Of a stretch of 6,051 nucleotides of DNA, positions 4,839 through 6,051 are shown one piece after another; position 1 is the stretch's first letter, and each line of letters opens with the position of its first letter. Position numbers and translations under genes: made by a program. The stretch comes from Burkholderiales bacterium (GTDB lineage Bacteria > Pseudomonadota > Gammaproteobacteria > Burkholderiales > Burkholderiaceae_E): contig CP070753.1 of the NCBI GenBank assembly GCA_020348765.1, positions 750,855-756,905 of the forward strand. The letters run 5' to 3'. The notes beneath the pieces are model-generated. The model was given only the letters and a program-made list of their open reading frames with translations, was not told where the DNA came from and did not search any database.

Positions 4839-5712
4839 GAACCCGGAACACCTTGCGAACCGCGACCGCATACACGAAAACGATGGTGAAGGTCAGTGCG
4901 GTCAGCGTGACGATGATCGCCGAGCCGTACGGAAAGGCCAGTTGCACCAGGAACTGCTCGGCCGCAACCTGCGAGATCATCGAGGTCGCAGGCGAACCGA
5001 GCATCAGGGGCGTGACGAACGCGCTCATGCAAAGCGAGAACGTCAGCACCGTGCCACCGAAGACGCCCGGTATCGACAGCGGCCAGACGATCTCGCGCAG
5101 CACCCGGTGCGGCGGCGCGCCGAGGCTGCGCGCCGACTCGGACAGCGAGTCCGGGATCCGGATGAGGGCCGCGAAGATCGGCAGCACCATGAAAGGAATC
5201 GCATAGTGCACCAGTGCGACGACCGTCGCGCTCTCGTTGTACACCAGCCGTAGCGGCCGGGTGACGATGCCGAGCGCCTGCAGCAGCGAGTTGACCGGCC
5301 CGGCGTCCGACAGCGTGACCAGCCAGCCGTAGTTGCGACCGATCAGGCTCGAGGCGAGCGAAACGAAGACCACCGACAGCACGACCGTGCGCACCCTTCG
5401 GCCGGCCTCGCGCAGGTACAGCGCCAGCGGATAGGCCAGGATCAGCGTGATCAGCGTCGAGAGCGCCGAGATCCGGACCGTGCGCATCAGCGCCCGCCGG
5501 ATGCGGCCGCTGGCGAGCATCTTCTCGTAGTGCTCGAGGGAGAACAGGCCCAGGCCGGCGGCCGCCTGGGGATCGTGCACGCTCTCGACCAGCATCCGGA
5601 CGAAGGGCGTCAGGTAGAACACCACCAGGAACACGAGCGCCGGGCCGAGCAGGCACGCGAGCGCGAGCCACTGCCCGCGCCCGCGATCGGGCCCGACCCG
5701 GGTCGCGCTCAT
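4831..5712 (-). CDS. ABC importer permease 1, PotB-like
   Basis: The protein has 293 residues. I chose the ATG at 5712 because the frame upstream of it overlaps the substrate-binding protein gene and encodes Arg/Ser-rich residues atypical of a permease. A short polar N-terminus is followed by a membrane segment (15-37), a periplasmic region (41-75, with LFSLEHYEKML), and further segments near 78-101, 109-125, 162-184, 216-238 and 264-285. The EAA-type coupling loop is S191-E-S-A-R-SLGAPPHRVLREIVWPL, with Ser instead of the usual first Ala. LFSLEHYEK, RNYGWLV and the overall layout are typical of PotB-like permeases. It starts 19 bases after the binding-protein stop and ends overlapping permease 2. 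No strong Shine-Dalgarno is seen. Confidence 0.88.
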   Translation of the reverse strand: MSATRVGPDRGRGQWLALACLLGPALVFLVVFYLTPFVRMLVESVHDPQAAAGLGLFSLEHYEKMLASGRIRRALMRTVRISALSTLITLILAYPLALYLREAGRRVRTVVLSVVFVSLASSLIGRNYGWLVTLSDAGPVNSLLQALGIVTRPLRLVYNESATVVALVHYAIPFMVLPIFAALIRIPDSLSESARSLGAPPHRVLREIVWPLSIPGVFGGTVLTFSLCMSAFVTPLMLGSPATSMISQVAAEQFLVQLAFPYGSAIIVTLTALTFTIVFVYAVAVRKVFRVHV

Positions 5713-5731
5713 CGTGCAGCCAAGCGGCGCC

Positions 5732-6051
5732 TCAGCCGAAAACGTTGTTCCACATCTCGGTGAGCTTCGCCCGGTTCTCGGACAGGAATTTCCAGTCCGC
5801 GTACAGGATGTTGTCGCCCGGGCCGAGCAGCTCCAGCGTGCGCTGCGACGGATTGACCTCGCTATGGGCGGCACGGGCGCGCAGCACGCTGTCGATCTTC
5901 TGCTGGAATTCCTTCGACAGGCTCAGGTTCACGTAGACCTCGGCCAGCTCGACGTTCTGCGCATTCAGCGGCATGTTCAGGCCCACGACCTCTCCGTGCA
6001 ACCCTTCGCTGAGCGTCGTTGCCGGCGCGATCGGCGCACCCTTGTCGATCA
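5732..6051 (-). CDS. Substrate-binding protein of the ABC importer, C-terminal part (PotD-like)
   Basis: Only the last roughly 106 residues are in the window; the frame is open to the right edge. It reads IDKGAPIAPATTLSEG and then VGLNMPLNAQNVELAEVYVNLSLSKEFQ, followed by a C-terminal tail ending in WNNVFG. This is the usual C-terminal lobe of family-1/8 solute-binding proteins of the spermidine/putrescine type, where 'nipkna.n.e.A..fin..ls.e.q' marks the helix near the hinge. It should be periplasmic or lipid-anchored, but the signal sequence lies outside the window. It is the most upstream gene of the operon that is visible, and the ligand-contacting residues are mostly off the edge, so the substrate cannot be inferred. 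Confidence 0.82.
   Translation of the reverse strand, partial: IDKGAPIAPATTLSEGLHGEVVGLNMPLNAQNVELAEVYVNLSLSKEFQQKIDSVLRARAAHSEVNPSQRTLELLGPGDNILYADWKFLSENRAKLTEMWNNVFG

Noticed and set aside
4808..5671. 287-residue - strand open frame overlapping permease 1
   Set aside because: It is an off-frame shadow of permease 1, which has clear membrane segments and a coupling loop.

Overview
The window is high-GC bacterial DNA (about two thirds G+C by eye), densely packed with genes that overlap by 1-20 bases. It has clear Shine-Dalgarno sequences such as AAGGAGG and no RNA genes or transposases. The sequence alone does not fix the taxon. The compact polyamine-type ABC cassette joined to a cobalt-type hydratase fits a free-living proteobacterium or similar high-GC heterotroph, but that is inference.

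Layout. Positions 1-92 hold six tandem 14-bp repeats, followed by a short non-coding stretch with a GC-rich hairpin. On the + strand, 251-1493 is a compact three-gene cluster: a GerW/YtfJ-family protein, a DUF2953 membrane protein (the two are neighbours, as ytfJ and ytfI are in Bacillus), and an 89-residue protein that I read as a shortened, divergent relative of the GerW-like protein. This cluster meets the opposite-strand operon tail to tail over a 43-bp-period tandem duplication (1503-1586). Each copy can form a hairpin, and the second copy contains the stop codon of the last minus-strand gene.

On the - strand, everything from the right edge to 1581 reads as one operon, in transcription order: substrate-binding protein (C-terminal part only, cut by the window edge), permease 1, permease 2 and ATPase of a PotABCD-type importer, then three small genes that together make a nitrile hydratase/thiocyanate hydrolase-type enzyme. 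These are the beta N-terminal half, the beta C-terminal half, and the metal-binding alpha-type subunit, which has a CTLCSC cobalt-type motif and a His-rich N-terminus. Within the operon, junctions are a 19-nt gap, then overlaps of 8, 20 and 4 nt, then 1 nt between stop and start, then a 1-nt overlap.

How they work together. Splitting beta into two genes, the order beta-N / beta-C / alpha-type, the alpha-type length of 242 residues and its His-rich start all resemble thiocyanate hydrolase (scnB-scnA-scnC) more than two-subunit nitrile hydratase. Substrate preference cannot be settled by reading. The tight coupling suggests that the importer brings in the nitrile- or thiocyanate-related substrate, or a precursor of it, and the enzyme hydrolyses it in the cytoplasm. 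No maturation/activator gene for the cobalt centre is present in the window; it may lie upstream beyond the right edge or elsewhere.
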